From Chromobacterium aquaticum (GTDB lineage: Bacteria; Pseudomonadota; Gammaproteobacteria; Burkholderiales; Chromobacteriaceae), in NCBI RefSeq assembly GCF_021129195.1, contig NZ_JAJOHW010000072.1, forward strand, positions 1 through 64,000: a stretch of DNA of 64,000 nucleotides, given 5' to 3'. The position numbers and the translations under genes were made by a program. Shown piece after piece: positions 36,673-46,769 of the stretch. How positions within the stretch are numbered: position 1 is the stretch's first letter; every line of letters begins with the position of its first letter. The notes below the pieces were generated by a model. It was not told where the DNA came from. It did not search any database and saw nothing but the letters and a program-made list of their open reading frames with translations.

Positions 36673-37986
36673 ATGAAAAAACTGCTCGCAATCACTCTGC
36701 TCGCCGGCGGTTGCCTGGCGGCTCCGTTGGCGTTCGCCGCCGCTCCGGCCGGTCCGGCCATCGCCGACGCCAAAAGCATCAATGCCGGCGACACCGCCTG
36801 GATGCTGATCTCCACCGCGCTGGTGCTGTTCATGACCATTCCCGGCCTCGCCCTGTTCTATGGCGGCATGGTGCGCAAGAAGAACGTGCTGGCCACCTTG
36901 ATGCAAAGCTTCGCCATCACCGCACTGATCACGGTGTTGTGGGTCGTCATCGGCTACAGTCTGGCCTTCACCGTTGGCTCCCCCTATCTGGGCGACCTGA
37001 GCCGCGTGATGCTGGACGGCATGGTCTATCTCAAGGATGCCGGCAAACTGGCGGTGCATCCGCTGGCCGCCACCATCCCGGAATCGGTGTTCATGACCTT
37101 CCAGATGACCTTCGCCATCATCACGCCGGCGCTGATCACCGGCGCTTTCGCCGAGCGGATGAAGTTTTCCGCCATGCTGGCCTTCATGGCGCTGTGGTCA
37201 TTGCTGGTTTATGTGCCGGTGGCGCACTGGGTCTGGGCGCCAGGAGGCTGGATGGCGGATAAAGGCGTGCTCGATTTCGCAGGCGGCACCGTGGTTCACA
37301 TCAACGCCGGTATCGCCGGCCTGGTGACCGCCTTGGTGCTGGGCAAGCGCGTCGGCTTCGGCAAGGAAGCGATGCCACCGCACAACCTGGTCTTGACCCT
37401 GGTGGGCGCATCCATGCTGTGGGTGGGCTGGTTCGGCTTCAATGCAGGCTCCGCCGGCGCCGCGGATGGCCGCGCCGGCATGGCGATGGTCACCACCCAG
37501 CTTGCCACCGCCGCCGCCGCGCTGGCCTGGATGTTCGCCGAGTGGATCACCAAGAAAAAACCCTCGGTGCTCGGCATCGCCTCTGGCGCGGTAGCCGGCC
37601 TGGTTGCCATCACTCCGGCGGCCGGCTTCGTCGACGTCAAAGGCGCGCTGATCATTGGCATTGCCGCGGGTGTTGTCTGCTTCTGGGGCGCTACCGGCCT
37701 CAAGCATATGCTGGGCTATGACGATTCGCTGGACGCCTTTGGCGTGCACGGCATCGGCGGCATCTTGGGTGCCTTGCTGACCGGTGTGCTGGCGGTAAAA
37801 GAAATTGGCGGCGCCGATGGCAGCCTGGCCGCCCAGGCCTTGGGCGTAGGCGTTACCGCGGTGTACTGCGCCATCGTCACCTTCATCCTGTTGAAGCTGA
37901 TCAATGCGGTGATAGGGCTGCGCGTGGCTGAAGACGAGGAGCGCGAAGGCCTGGACCTTATCCTCCATGGCGAGCGCGTCGAATAA
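36673..37986 (+). CDS. amtB: Ammonium transporter AmtB
   Basis: 437 aa. A cleavable signal peptide (MKKLLAITLLAGGCLAAPLAFA) precedes eleven membrane helices. Conserved pore segments are visible: GLALFYGGMVRKKN, FQMTFAIITPALITGAFAERM, VHINAGIAGLVTALVLGKR, and GWFGFNAGSAG; the twin-His pore residues lie in the VHINAG segment and later in FGVHGIGGILGALL. Transports NH4+/NH3 and is gated by GlnK from the same transcript. A terminator follows. Confidence 0.97.
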   Translation: MKKLLAITLLAGGCLAAPLAFAAAPAGPAIADAKSINAGDTAWMLISTALVLFMTIPGLALFYGGMVRKKNVLATLMQSFAITALITVLWVVIGYSLAFTVGSPYLGDLSRVMLDGMVYLKDAGKLAVHPLAATIPESVFMTFQMTFAIITPALITGAFAERMKFSAMLAFMALWSLLVYVPVAHWVWAPGGWMADKGVLDFAGGTVVHINAGIAGLVTALVLGKRVGFGKEAMPPHNLVLTLVGASMLWVGWFGFNAGSAGAADGRAGMAMVTTQLATAAAALAWMFAEWITKKKPSVLGIASGAVAGLVAITPAAGFVDVKGALIIGIAAGVVCFWGATGLKHMLGYDDSLDAFGVHGIGGILGALLTGVLAVKEIGGADGSLAAQALGVGVTAVYCAIVTFILLKLINAVIGLRVAEDEEREGLDLILHGERVE

Positions 37987-38017
37987 ATCAGGCTTTCTTG
38001 TTGTGCTAAGGGACTTG

Positions 38018-38034
38018 GGGCGCCGCTGGCGCCC
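38018..38034 (+). terminator. Terminator after glnK-amtB
   Basis: GGGCGCC and GGCGCCC with a 3-base loop, followed by seven T on the plus strand, about 30 bases past the amtB stop. Confidence 0.88.
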
Positions 38035-38072
38035 TTTTTTTCGAGCGGTTAACAAAGCCCTGATGCTGCATT

Positions 38073-38112
38073 GCGCCGACTTGCCGTACTCGAGTACAAG
38101 TTGCGTCGGCGC
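38073..38112. repeat. Imperfect inverted repeat with a central 12-bp palindrome
   Basis: Arms GCGCCGAC (38073-38080) and GTCGGCGC (38105-38112) flank a centre with the perfect palindrome GTACTCGAGTAC (38086-38097) and a TTGC asymmetry on the right. It lies between the amtB terminator and repeat copy 3, which follows 40 bases later. It has no terminator-type T run. It may belong to a second repeat family or be an operator. Confidence 0.55.
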
Positions 38113-38152
38113 GCCTTGCCTCAGCCGTGAAACTGATAATATTAGCTGCTCC

Positions 38153-38299
38153 AAGAACCTGTTTACGATCTGCTGCGCGTCGTCGAGCGTTACACGGTGA
38201 ATACGTCTTCGAAATACTCATGTACCGTATGTACACTCCGCTTTCTCAGCCGTTTTCGCCTTGTCTCGCCCTAGCTCGCGAAATCGTAAACAGATTCTT
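38153..38299 (-). repeat. Palindromic intergenic repeat, copy 3 (variant arms)
   Basis: AAGAACCTGTTTACGATCT at the left and its near reverse complement AATCGTAAACAGATTCTT at the right bound 147 bp. Read on the minus strand the interior has GCGAGCTAGGGCGAGACAAGG and GTGTACATACGGTACATGAG, matching copy 2 in order and position. The inner half of the arm (TTTACGATC) differs from copies 1 and 2 (TTCAAAGTC), and both arms carry the change. Confidence 0.85.
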
Positions 38300-38313
38300 A
38301 GCACCATATAAAA

Positions 38314-38339
38314 AAAGCCGACCTGGGTAGGCCGGCTTT
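38314..38339 (-). terminator. Terminator after sspB
   Basis: AAAGCCGACCT and AGGCCGGCTTT pair with one mismatch around a GGGT loop; the minus strand continues with TTTT. It lies 18 bases past the sspB stop. Confidence 0.85.
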
Positions 38340-38356
38340 CGATGCTTGGATAGGCG

Positions 38357-38797
38357 TTATTTGACGATGCGCAGGCTGGGACGACCGCTGGGCTTGGCCG
38401 GCGCTTCCGCGGCCGGCGTCTCGTCCTGCTTGGCTTCTTCATCGGCGGCAACCGGCTTCAGCGCCGGTGCGGCGGCCTCCTCGGCCCCCAGTTCCACTTC
38501 GAAGCCCATGCCTTCGCCGGTCTCCCGGGCGAAAATAGACATTACATTGCCGATAGGCACCCAGATATCGCGGGACACACCACCAAAACGAGCGGAAAAC
38601 GACAGCCACTCGTTATCGATGCGCAGATTCTTGGTGGCCGACAAGCCGATGTTCAGCACGATCTCGTTGTTCTTCACGTACTCGCGCGGCACATCGGCGC
38701 GCTCATTGACCCATACCACCACATAGGGCGTGAAGCCGTTGTCGCCACACCATTCATGCAGCGCGCGGATCATGTAGGGCTTGGTGCTGGAGCTCAT
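38357..38797 (-). CDS. sspB: ClpXP adaptor (specificity-enhancing factor) SspB
   Basis: 146 aa. Delivers ssrA-tagged proteins to ClpXP. The folded domain starts with SSTKPYMIRALHEWC and has TPYVVVWV, FSARFGGVSRDIWVPIGNVMSIFARETGEGM. A flexible acidic/Ala-Pro tail leads to the ClpX-binding motif at the C terminus (RPSLRIVK). Follows sspA by 9 bases. Confidence 0.96.
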   Translation of the reverse strand: MSSSTKPYMIRALHEWCGDNGFTPYVVVWVNERADVPREYVKNNEIVLNIGLSATKNLRIDNEWLSFSARFGGVSRDIWVPIGNVMSIFARETGEGMGFEVELGAEEAAAPALKPVAADEEAKQDETPAAEAPAKPSGRPSLRIVK

Positions 38798-38806
38798 TGG
38801 CAGTCC

Positions 38807-39409
38807 TTATTTGCGCATGGCCTTTTCGGACGGCGTCAGCGAATCGATGAAGGACTGACGCTGGAAGATACGCTCGGCGTACTTCAGGATAGGCGCCGAA
38901 TTCTTGCCCAGATCGATATTGTAATGCTCAAGACGCCACATCAGCGGCGCGATCGCCACGTCAATCATAGAGAAATCATCGCCCAGCATGAACTTCTGCT
39001 TGGAGAAAATCGGCGCTATCGTGGTCAGACCGTCGCGGATCGCTTCACGCGCCTTGCTGGCTTCCTTGCCGGTGGCTCCAGCCTCCAGCGCCTTGACGTG
39101 AATGAACAGCTCGTTCTCGAAGCGGTACAGGAACAAACGGGCGCGCGCGCGCATCACCGGATCCGCCGGCATCAGCTGCGGGTGCGGGAAGCGCTCGTCG
39201 ATGTACTCGTTGATGATATTGGATTCGTGCAGGATCAAATCACGCTCGACCAATACCGGCACCTCATTGTAGGGATTCATCACCGCCAGATCTTCCGGCT
39301 TGTTATGGATATCCACATCAATGATTTCGAAATCCATTCCCTTTTCAAAAAGCACGATGCGACAACGCTGGCTGAACGGGCAGGTAATTCCGGAGTAAAG
39401 AGTCATCAT
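38807..39409 (-). CDS. sspA: Stringent starvation protein A (glutathione S-transferase fold)
   Basis: 200 aa. RNA polymerase-associated protein with a GST fold but no GST activity in characterised members; affects stress and virulence genes. N-terminal thioredoxin-like domain MTLYSGITCPFSQRCRIVLFEK and NPYNEVPVLVERDLIL-HESNIINEYIDE segments, then a helical domain with DDFSMIDVAIAPLMWRL. The gene order petA-petB-petC-sspA-sspB is conserved in beta- and gammaproteobacteria. Confidence 0.95.
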   Translation of the reverse strand: MMTLYSGITCPFSQRCRIVLFEKGMDFEIIDVDIHNKPEDLAVMNPYNEVPVLVERDLILHESNIINEYIDERFPHPQLMPADPVMRARARLFLYRFENELFIHVKALEAGATGKEASKAREAIRDGLTTIAPIFSKQKFMLGDDFSMIDVAIAPLMWRLEHYNIDLGKNSAPILKYAERIFQRQSFIDSLTPSEKAMRK

Positions 39410-39516
39410 GGCAGGAGGAAATCCTTAACTAACAATGGGTTGATTCAGCTGAGCATTCTAGCACTTTCCGCCTGCCAATTTCCAGCACAGTTACATAAGG
39501 CCATGATTAAAAAGAA

Positions 39517-39540
39517 AAAAGGCGGAATTCTCCGCCTTTT
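39517..39540 (-). terminator. Terminator after petC
   Basis: AAAAGGCGGA and TCCGCCTTTT, 10-bp stem with loop ATTC, then a T run on the minus strand. It separates the petABC transcript from sspA. Confidence 0.9.
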
Positions 39541-39559
39541 TCACAAACCCGAATCGGGC

Positions 39560-40324
39560 TTAATGCACGTCGCGCCAGTACTCTTTCTTCAAGAAATACG
39601 CCAACGGCAACAGCAGCAGCGACAAGAACATCAACACGACATAACCGATCTGCTGGCGCTTCACCTGAGCCGGCTCGCCGATATAGACCAGGAAGTTGGT
39701 CAGGTCCGCCATGCGCTTGTCGAACTCCACGGTGTTGGCCTTGCCGTTCTCAAGCTTGGTCAAGGAGCCGGCCTTGATCAGCTCCAGCTTGTGCTCCTCA
39801 TGGCCTTCCGCGTTCTTCTCGGTCTTCAGCACCTGCTCGCCCTGCCATTCCCAGAAGATGTGCGGCATGCCCACCTTGTCGAACACGGCGTTATTCCAAC
39901 CGGTCGGACGGCTGGGATCGCGGTAGAAGCCGCGCAGATAGCCGTACAGATAATCGGCGCCGCGCGAACGAGCGATCAGCGACAGATCCGGCGGCGTAGC
40001 GCCGAACCAGGCCTGGGCATCCTTCTTGTTCATCGCCACATTCATCTGCTCGCCGATCTTGGTGCCTTCCGGCAATAGATTGGCCTTGATCTGCTCTTCA
40101 GTCAGACCGATATCGGTCAGGCGGTTATAACGCATCGCACTGGCCGAGTGGCAGGACAGACAATAGTTGGTGAAGATCTGTGCGCCGCGCTGCAGGCTTT
40201 CCGTATCCTGGATATCGATCGGCGCCTTGGGCAACTTGGGCCCTTCACCGGCGGCAAGAGCCGTGCCGGCAAACGGCAGAGCCAGCACCATGGCCGCGAT
40301 CAGGTGGCGGATTTTGCTTTTCAT
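39560..40324 (-). CDS. petC: Ubiquinol-cytochrome c reductase, cytochrome c1
   Basis: 254 aa. Signal peptide MKSKIRHLIAAMVLALPFAGTALA, covalent haem site CLSCHS (Cys55, Cys58, His59), and a C-terminal membrane anchor (VVLMFLSLLLLPLAYFLKKEYW). A Met ligand candidate lies in the region before the anchor. Passes electrons from the Rieske centre to soluble cytochrome c in complex III. Sixteen bases after petB. Confidence 0.97.
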   Translation of the reverse strand: MKSKIRHLIAAMVLALPFAGTALAAGEGPKLPKAPIDIQDTESLQRGAQIFTNYCLSCHSASAMRYNRLTDIGLTEEQIKANLLPEGTKIGEQMNVAMNKKDAQAWFGATPPDLSLIARSRGADYLYGYLRGFYRDPSRPTGWNNAVFDKVGMPHIFWEWQGEQVLKTEKNAEGHEEHKLELIKAGSLTKLENGKANTVEFDKRMADLTNFLVYIGEPAQVKRQQIGYVVLMFLSLLLLPLAYFLKKEYWRDVH

Positions 40325-40340
40325 GAGTCCTTTCCCCTTC

Positions 40341-41678
40341 TTACACGTTCATGGCGAATACGGTTGCGGCCACCACAGTCACCGCCACCAGCACGGCGAA
40401 CTGGATCTTGCGCTTGGTATTGGTCTCGGTCACCCGCGTCGGCACCGGGATACTGCCCACATCGTTCTTGGTGTAGAACGGCATGCCCAGGAAGAAGGCG
40501 AAGTAGACGAACGAGAGCACCTGTGCGATCACGGTGCGGGCATTGGTGGACGGCAAGGCGCCCAAAATGCCCAGGCCGATGAAGGCCACGATGAACAGGA
40601 CCAGCATGAACTTGAACTTGGGACCGCGATAACGGATGGATTTCACCGGCGAGCGATCCAGCCACGGCAGGAAGGCGATCAGCACCACCGCCGCGCCCAT
40701 TGCCAAGACGCCCCATACCTGGGTACCCAGGAAGGACGGGATGGCGCGCAAGATGGCGTAGAACGGGGTGAAGTACCATACCGGCGCGATATGCGGCGGT
40801 GTCTTCAGCGGATCAGCCTGGTCAAAGTTCGGATGCTCCAGGAAGTAACCGCCCATCTCCGGCATGAAGAAGACGATGGCGGAGAACACGATCAGGAACA
40901 CCACCACGCCCAGGATATCCTTGACGGTGTAGTAAGGATGGAACGGAATGCCGTCCAGCGGAATGCCCTTCTCATCCTTCAACTTCTTGATTTCGACGCC
41001 GTCCGGGTTATTGGAACCGACTTCATGCAGCGCGATCAGGTGGGCAACCACCAATGCCAGCAGCACCAGCGGCACCGCGATCACATGCAGCGCGAAGAAG
41101 CGGTTCAGCGTGGCGTCAGACACCACGTAGTCGCCACGGATCCACACCGACAGGTCCGGACCGATCACCGGGATGGAGCCGAACAGATTGACGATCACCT
41201 GCGCGCCCCAGAACGACATCTGTCCCCATGGCAGCAGATAGCCCATGAAGGCCTCGGCCATCAGACACAGGAAGATCAGCGTGCCGAACACCCACACCAG
41301 TTCACGCGGCTGCTTGTAGGAGCCGTAGATCAGGCCGCGGAACATGTGCAGATACACCACCACGAAGAACATCGACGCGCCGGTGGAGTGCATGTAGCGG
41401 ATGATCCAGCCGCCGGCCACATCGCGCATGATGTATTCGACCGAGGCGAAGGCAACCGGGATGCCGGCACCATTCAAGGTGCCGTCCGGCTTGTAGTTCA
41501 TGGTCAGGAAAATACCGGTGACGATCTGAATCACCAGCACCAGCATGGCCAGCGAACCGAAGAAATACCAGAAGTTGAAGTTCTTCGGCGCGTAATACTC
41601 GGTGACGTGCTCCTTGAGCATCGACGACAGCGGGAAGCGTTCGTCCACCCAATTGAGCAGTTTTTGTCCTTTAGTCAT
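40341..41678 (-). CDS. petB: Ubiquinol-cytochrome c reductase, cytochrome b
   Basis: 445 aa, eight membrane helices. Haem ligands fall in the second and fourth helices (RYMHSTGASMFFVVVYLHMF and RFFALHVIAVPLVLLALVVAHL). The Qo-site PEWY motif is replaced in this reading by PVWYFTPFYAILR, the form found in many proteobacteria. Core proton-translocating subunit of complex III. Fourteen bases after petA. Confidence 0.97.
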   Translation of the reverse strand: MTKGQKLLNWVDERFPLSSMLKEHVTEYYAPKNFNFWYFFGSLAMLVLVIQIVTGIFLTMNYKPDGTLNGAGIPVAFASVEYIMRDVAGGWIIRYMHSTGASMFFVVVYLHMFRGLIYGSYKQPRELVWVFGTLIFLCLMAEAFMGYLLPWGQMSFWGAQVIVNLFGSIPVIGPDLSVWIRGDYVVSDATLNRFFALHVIAVPLVLLALVVAHLIALHEVGSNNPDGVEIKKLKDEKGIPLDGIPFHPYYTVKDILGVVVFLIVFSAIVFFMPEMGGYFLEHPNFDQADPLKTPPHIAPVWYFTPFYAILRAIPSFLGTQVWGVLAMGAAVVLIAFLPWLDRSPVKSIRYRGPKFKFMLVLFIVAFIGLGILGALPSTNARTVIAQVLSFVYFAFFLGMPFYTKNDVGSIPVPTRVTETNTKRKIQFAVLVAVTVVAATVFAMNV

Positions 41679-41692
41679 GTAGCCCCCTCAGC

Positions 41693-42277
41693 TTATTTGT
41701 CTTCGCCAATCAGCAGGCGGGTGTCGGACAGATATTTGTGCGGCGGAATTTCCAGGTTCTTAGGTGCCGGCACGCCTTTGTAGACGCGCGCGGCCAGGTC
41801 GAACTTGGAACCATGACACGGGCAATAGAAGCCACCCAGCCAGTCCGGGCCCAAATCAGCGGGCGCGATATCCGGACGGTGGGTCGGCGAACAGCCCAAG
41901 TGGGTGCAAATACCGACAGCCACCAGCAACTCGGGTTTGATCGAGCGATGCTCGTTCTGGCAGTAAGCCGGCTGCTGCTCCATCTCGGACTTGGGATCGA
42001 CCAGCTTGTCATCCAGCTTGGGTAGATTTTTCAACTGCTCCGGCGTGCGGTTCAACACCCACACCGGCTTGCCGCGCCACTCAACGTTGATTTTCTGGCC
42101 CGGCTCGATCTTGCCGATATCCACTTCGACGGGAGCGCCAGCGGCCTTTGCCCTCTCGGACGGGAAGAAACTCATCAGAAACGGCGTCGCCACTCCGGCC
42201 ACCGCCACACCACCAACAGCGCTGGTTGCAACCGTCAGAAAGCGACGGCGCCCCGTATCGACTTGTTGTTCACTCAT
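41693..42277 (-). CDS. petA: Ubiquinol-cytochrome c reductase, Rieske iron-sulfur protein
   Basis: 194 aa. An uncleaved twin-arginine-type N terminus (DTGRRRFLTVATSAVGG) acts as membrane anchor. The [2Fe-2S] ligands lie in CTHLGCSPTH and CPCHGSKFD. The start at 42277 (MSEQQVDTG) has GAGGATGACTG upstream; the earlier ATG at 42292 adds five residues. First gene of petABC; with petB and petC it makes complex III. Confidence 0.97.
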   Translation of the reverse strand: MSEQQVDTGRRRFLTVATSAVGGVAVAGVATPFLMSFFPSERAKAAGAPVEVDIGKIEPGQKINVEWRGKPVWVLNRTPEQLKNLPKLDDKLVDPKSEMEQQPAYCQNEHRSIKPELLVAVGICTHLGCSPTHRPDIAPADLGPDWLGGFYCPCHGSKFDLAARVYKGVPAPKNLEIPPHKYLSDTRLLIGEDK

Positions 42278-42391
42278 TACAGTCATCCTCAAACGTGGAA
42301 ACCGAGCCCAAAACTGCCTGATTTTACCCGATTCCGAGTAGGGACTTGAAGCATCTATGCAAATAAATTGCCCGCAGCCCCATCCTGCCCC

Positions 42392-43138
42392 CTAAACCGG
42401 GTTGGAAATATCGACAAATTCGACACTTATGCCATGGAGCTGGGCCAGATGTTCGCCCAAAGCCTTGACGCCAAACCGCTCGGTGGCGTGGTGACCCGCC
42501 GCGATAAACGCAACATCACACTCCATTGCCATATGATGATTTTGCTCCGAGGCCTCGCCGGAGATGAAAGCATCCACCCCCAACGCAATCGCCTCGGCAA
42601 AGAAACCCTGCGCGCCGCCGGTGCACCAGGCCACACGCGAAACCTTCTTATCACCACGTCCCAGCAACAAGGCATCCCGGCCCAGGCGCGCGGAGACATG
42701 AGTGGCAAAGTCCGCTGCGCTGCCGGCGGCCGGCCACTCCCCATGCCACAACAAACCCTGCTCGCCGTCCTGACCTCGGGCCTCCAGCTCCAGCACCTTG
42801 CCCAACATCGCGTTATTGCCAAACTCCAGGTGGCCATCCAGCGGCAAGTGGTAGGCCAGCAGACTCAAATCCTGCTGCAGCAAGGTTTTCACACGCTGGC
42901 GTTTCATGCCGCAGATACGCGCGTCCTCGCCTTTCCAGAAATAACCATGATGCACCAACAGCGCATCGGCACCGCGCGCCACCGCGGCATCGATCAAGGC
43001 TTGCGAGGCGGTGACGCCCGTCACCACTCGCTTCACCTCCCGCCGCCCCTCCACCTGCAGGCCGTTGGGTGCGTAGTCCTTGTAGCGCCACGGCTCCAGA
43101 ATCGCATCCAGGCTACTCTGCAATGCCAGCAAATCCAT
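42392..43138 (-). CDS. Nif3-like dinuclear metal-centre protein (YbgI type)
   Basis: 248 aa. The hexameric ring fold of the Nif3/YbgI family with two metal-binding clusters: LLVHHGYFWKGE near residue 60 and AGHHATERFGVKAL near the C terminus; SGEASEQNHHMAME is also typical. The biochemical role is not settled; some members are reported as GTP cyclohydrolase I-like. It often lies near petABC in betaproteobacteria, here 115 bases upstream of petA in the same direction. Confidence 0.92.
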   Translation of the reverse strand: MDLLALQSSLDAILEPWRYKDYAPNGLQVEGRREVKRVVTGVTASQALIDAAVARGADALLVHHGYFWKGEDARICGMKRQRVKTLLQQDLSLLAYHLPLDGHLEFGNNAMLGKVLELEARGQDGEQGLLWHGEWPAAGSAADFATHVSARLGRDALLLGRGDKKVSRVAWCTGGAQGFFAEAIALGVDAFISGEASEQNHHMAMECDVAFIAAGHHATERFGVKALGEHLAQLHGISVEFVDISNPV

Positions 43139-43214
43139 TGCGTACTCCTTAATTTAATATATGCCCCAGCCTTATTTTGCCAGAAGCCGACACCTAAACC
43201 GCGCATATAAAGAA

Positions 43215-43236
43215 AAACCCCGCTTGCGCGGGGTTT
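43215..43236 (-). terminator. Terminator after groEL
   Basis: AAACCCCGC and GCGGGGTTT around a TTGC loop, followed by TTTC-TTT on the minus strand, 23 bases past the groEL stop. Confidence 0.88.
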
Positions 43237-43259
43237 CTCAATGCGGACTTGGCGTCAGC

Positions 43260-44903
<1,644 letters not shown>

Positions 44904-44949
44904 TTAAATCTCCAGAATTCTGTGTAGGGAAGTTCAGATGCGGGTCGGA

Positions 44950-45237
44950 TTACTCAACGATGCCCATTACATCTTCCTCGCGCATCACGAGGACTTCATC
45001 GCCATCAACCTTGACGGTCTGGCCGGAGTACTTGCCGAAGATGACCTTGTCGCCAACCTTCAGCTCCAGCGCACGACGCTCGCCGTTTTCCAAGATCTTG
45101 CCGTTGCCTACGGCCAACACCTGGCCCATGTCCGGCTTCTCAGCGGCTGCGCCCGGCAGAACGATGCCGGAAGCGGTTTTTTCTTCAGCCTCGAGGCGCT
45201 TGATAACAACACGGTCGTGCAAAGGACGAATTGCCAT
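44950..45237 (-). CDS. groES: Co-chaperonin GroES
   Basis: 95 aa. Seven-subunit lid of GroEL. Starts [23 protein letters not shown]; mobile loop includes [12 protein letters not shown]; ends [16 protein letters not shown]. Preceded by CIRCE and a heat-shock promoter. Confidence 0.98.
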   Translation of the reverse strand: MAIRPLHDRVVIKRLEAEEKTASGIVLPGAAAEKPDMGQVLAVGNGKILENGERRALELKVGDKVIFGKYSGQTVKVDGDEVLVMREEDVMGIVE

Positions 45238-45296
45238 GGATCTCTCCTGTTACAGTGGCTGTTGAGAGTTGAAACCTGTTTGAGTTGAGGCGAGTG

Positions 45297-45323
45297 TTAG
45301 CACTCACCCGCTACGAGTGCTAA
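45297..45323. promoter_or_regulatory. CIRCE element (HrcA operator) upstream of groES
   Basis: TTAGCACTC (45297-45305), 9-base spacer, GAGTGCTAA (45315-45323): a perfect match to the consensus inverted repeat bound by HrcA. It lies 60 bases before the groES start and abuts the -10 of the heat-shock promoter, so bound HrcA would block it. Confidence 0.95.
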
Positions 45324-45352
45324 TGATAGGGACGAGCGGGAGGGTTTTCAAG
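45323..45352 (-). promoter_or_regulatory. RpoH (sigma-32)-type promoter of groESL
   Basis: On the minus strand CTTGAAA (45352-45346) is followed after 14 bases by CCCTATCAT (45331-45323), close to the E. coli sigma-32 consensus CTTGAAA and CCCCATNT. Together with CIRCE this gives activation by RpoH and repression by HrcA. Confidence 0.8.
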
Positions 45353-45390
45353 AGCTTGCCGTAGCAATTTTCGACAGGCCCAAGCACGCG

Positions 45391-46494
45391 TCAGGGTCGA
45401 GCGGACTTGCGCAACAACATCCAGTGCGGGGTACGGAAACGAACAATCATACGGTATAGATAGATGTAACTGGCGATGAAAACTAATACAAAACCGATGA
45501 GCACAGGCGTGTTGTTCCAAAACAGCATAGCCGGCACTACGGAGAAGGAGGACAAAGCCCACAGATAGGGGGACGTCAAACTATTACGCTGGGTCAGATG
45601 CGCAGCATCCTTGGAACCAACCATCCACAGCACAACACGCTTATAAATGACCTGATGCAGGTGCAAAGCATCTGGGTAACCAATAGCTCGCCGCTGTAGA
45701 AACTTTCTACGGTACATAGAAAAGACTGTCTCAAATACAGGGTAAATCACGCACAGTAGTGGAAACCAAGGTGACACTTCAGCATGGCGCTGCACCAACA
45801 GGACGGAAATTTCTCCAATCATGAACCCAACGAGATAAGCGCCACCATCTCCGGCAAAAATCAAACCTCTTGGAAAGTTCCAGAATAGAAAGCCCGCAAC
45901 GGCCCCAATCATTGCAAAGCAAAGCCCCATTAACTCAACATCTTGCACTTTAAATGCTACGTAGGCCATAGCAAGAAAAATAAATACTGCAACCACCCCA
46001 GACAATCCATTGTAACCGTCAATGATATTCACTGCATGTGCAACCCCTCCAACAGCGACAACGGTTAACAATAGTGAAATCGGCCACCATTGTTGCAACA
46101 GCAGGTCCACCCCTGGGATATCCACTCTAGAAAGGCCTGCTTTGATCAAGAAAAACGCAATCACTCCCGCCACAAAAGTAGCTAAAAGCCTAGGCCATGG
46201 TCCTACCTTCTTAGTAATATCTTCAATCAGACCAGCACCAAAAGCCGGAACTGACGATAGTAGCAACAAAACCGGAAGCAAAGAGCCCGTCAAATACTTC
46301 AAGAGAAAACACCCTGCACAGAGGCCTGCCATAACAGGAACTCCTCCGACTCTTGGAACGGGCTTGGCATGAAATTTTTGTACACCAGTCAAATCATGAT
46401 CGGCAGAGAACTGCTCATGCAGGTGAGAGTAGTGTATTAAAAGAGCCCCTAAAAACAAAGCAACAACTGTCGAAAATAACAATATTAATAGCAT
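45391..46494 (-). CDS. Polyprenyl-phosphate sugar-1-phosphate transferase (MraY/WecA family)
   Basis: 367 aa, ten or eleven membrane helices. Transfers a sugar-1-phosphate (often GlcNAc, FucNAc or QuiNAc) from UDP to undecaprenyl phosphate to start glycan assembly. Family motifs are FHAKPVPRVGGVPV, GLIEDITKK (ED in place of the common DD), VNIIDGYNGLSG, and GLIFAGDGGAYLVGF; a His-rich loop near the C-terminal third (ALHLHQVIYKR) contacts substrate. The start at 46494 is taken; a TTG at 46506 is possible. It is the last gene of the polysaccharide cluster, just upstream of groES. Confidence 0.9.
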   Translation of the reverse strand: MLLILLFSTVVALFLGALLIHYSHLHEQFSADHDLTGVQKFHAKPVPRVGGVPVMAGLCAGCFLLKYLTGSLLPVLLLLSSVPAFGAGLIEDITKKVGPWPRLLATFVAGVIAFFLIKAGLSRVDIPGVDLLLQQWWPISLLLTVVAVGGVAHAVNIIDGYNGLSGVVAVFIFLAMAYVAFKVQDVELMGLCFAMIGAVAGFLFWNFPRGLIFAGDGGAYLVGFMIGEISVLLVQRHAEVSPWFPLLCVIYPVFETVFSMYRRKFLQRRAIGYPDALHLHQVIYKRVVLWMVGSKDAAHLTQRNSLTSPYLWALSSFSVVPAMLFWNNTPVLIGFVLVFIASYIYLYRMIVRFRTPHWMLLRKSARP

Positions 46495-46769
46495 ACAAAT
46501 GCCCAAAAATTTTAGGAGAAATCCAAAACTAAGCCACGCCCGCAGATGACAAACACATTTTCATGCAAGCCTGACAGCCCTATGAGCCAAAATCATTCAC
46601 GACCCTCCCTTGGAACATCGAAACATCCCCATAGCAATCACTCACGAAGACAGAAGCATGCTTTGACCACAATTTACTTGTACTACACGCCATACTTTAG
46701 TTGCACGTACAAATGTCTAATCCAAAAACTGGACGGTAATTGATGTACCTTCAACACGTCAGCCAACAT
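46495..46769. other. AT-rich gap inside the polysaccharide cluster
   Basis: 275 bases between the sugar transferase gene and the WecA-like gene. It is the widest gap in this end of the cluster and may hold a promoter for the WecA-like gene. I see no clear hairpin terminator and no gene. A short plus-strand frame (46546-46743) looks like chance. Confidence 0.4.

Noticed and set aside
46495-46506. TTG start that would add four residues to the WecA-like protein
   Set aside because: No ribosome binding site favours it, and the ATG at 46494 gives a normal membrane N terminus.
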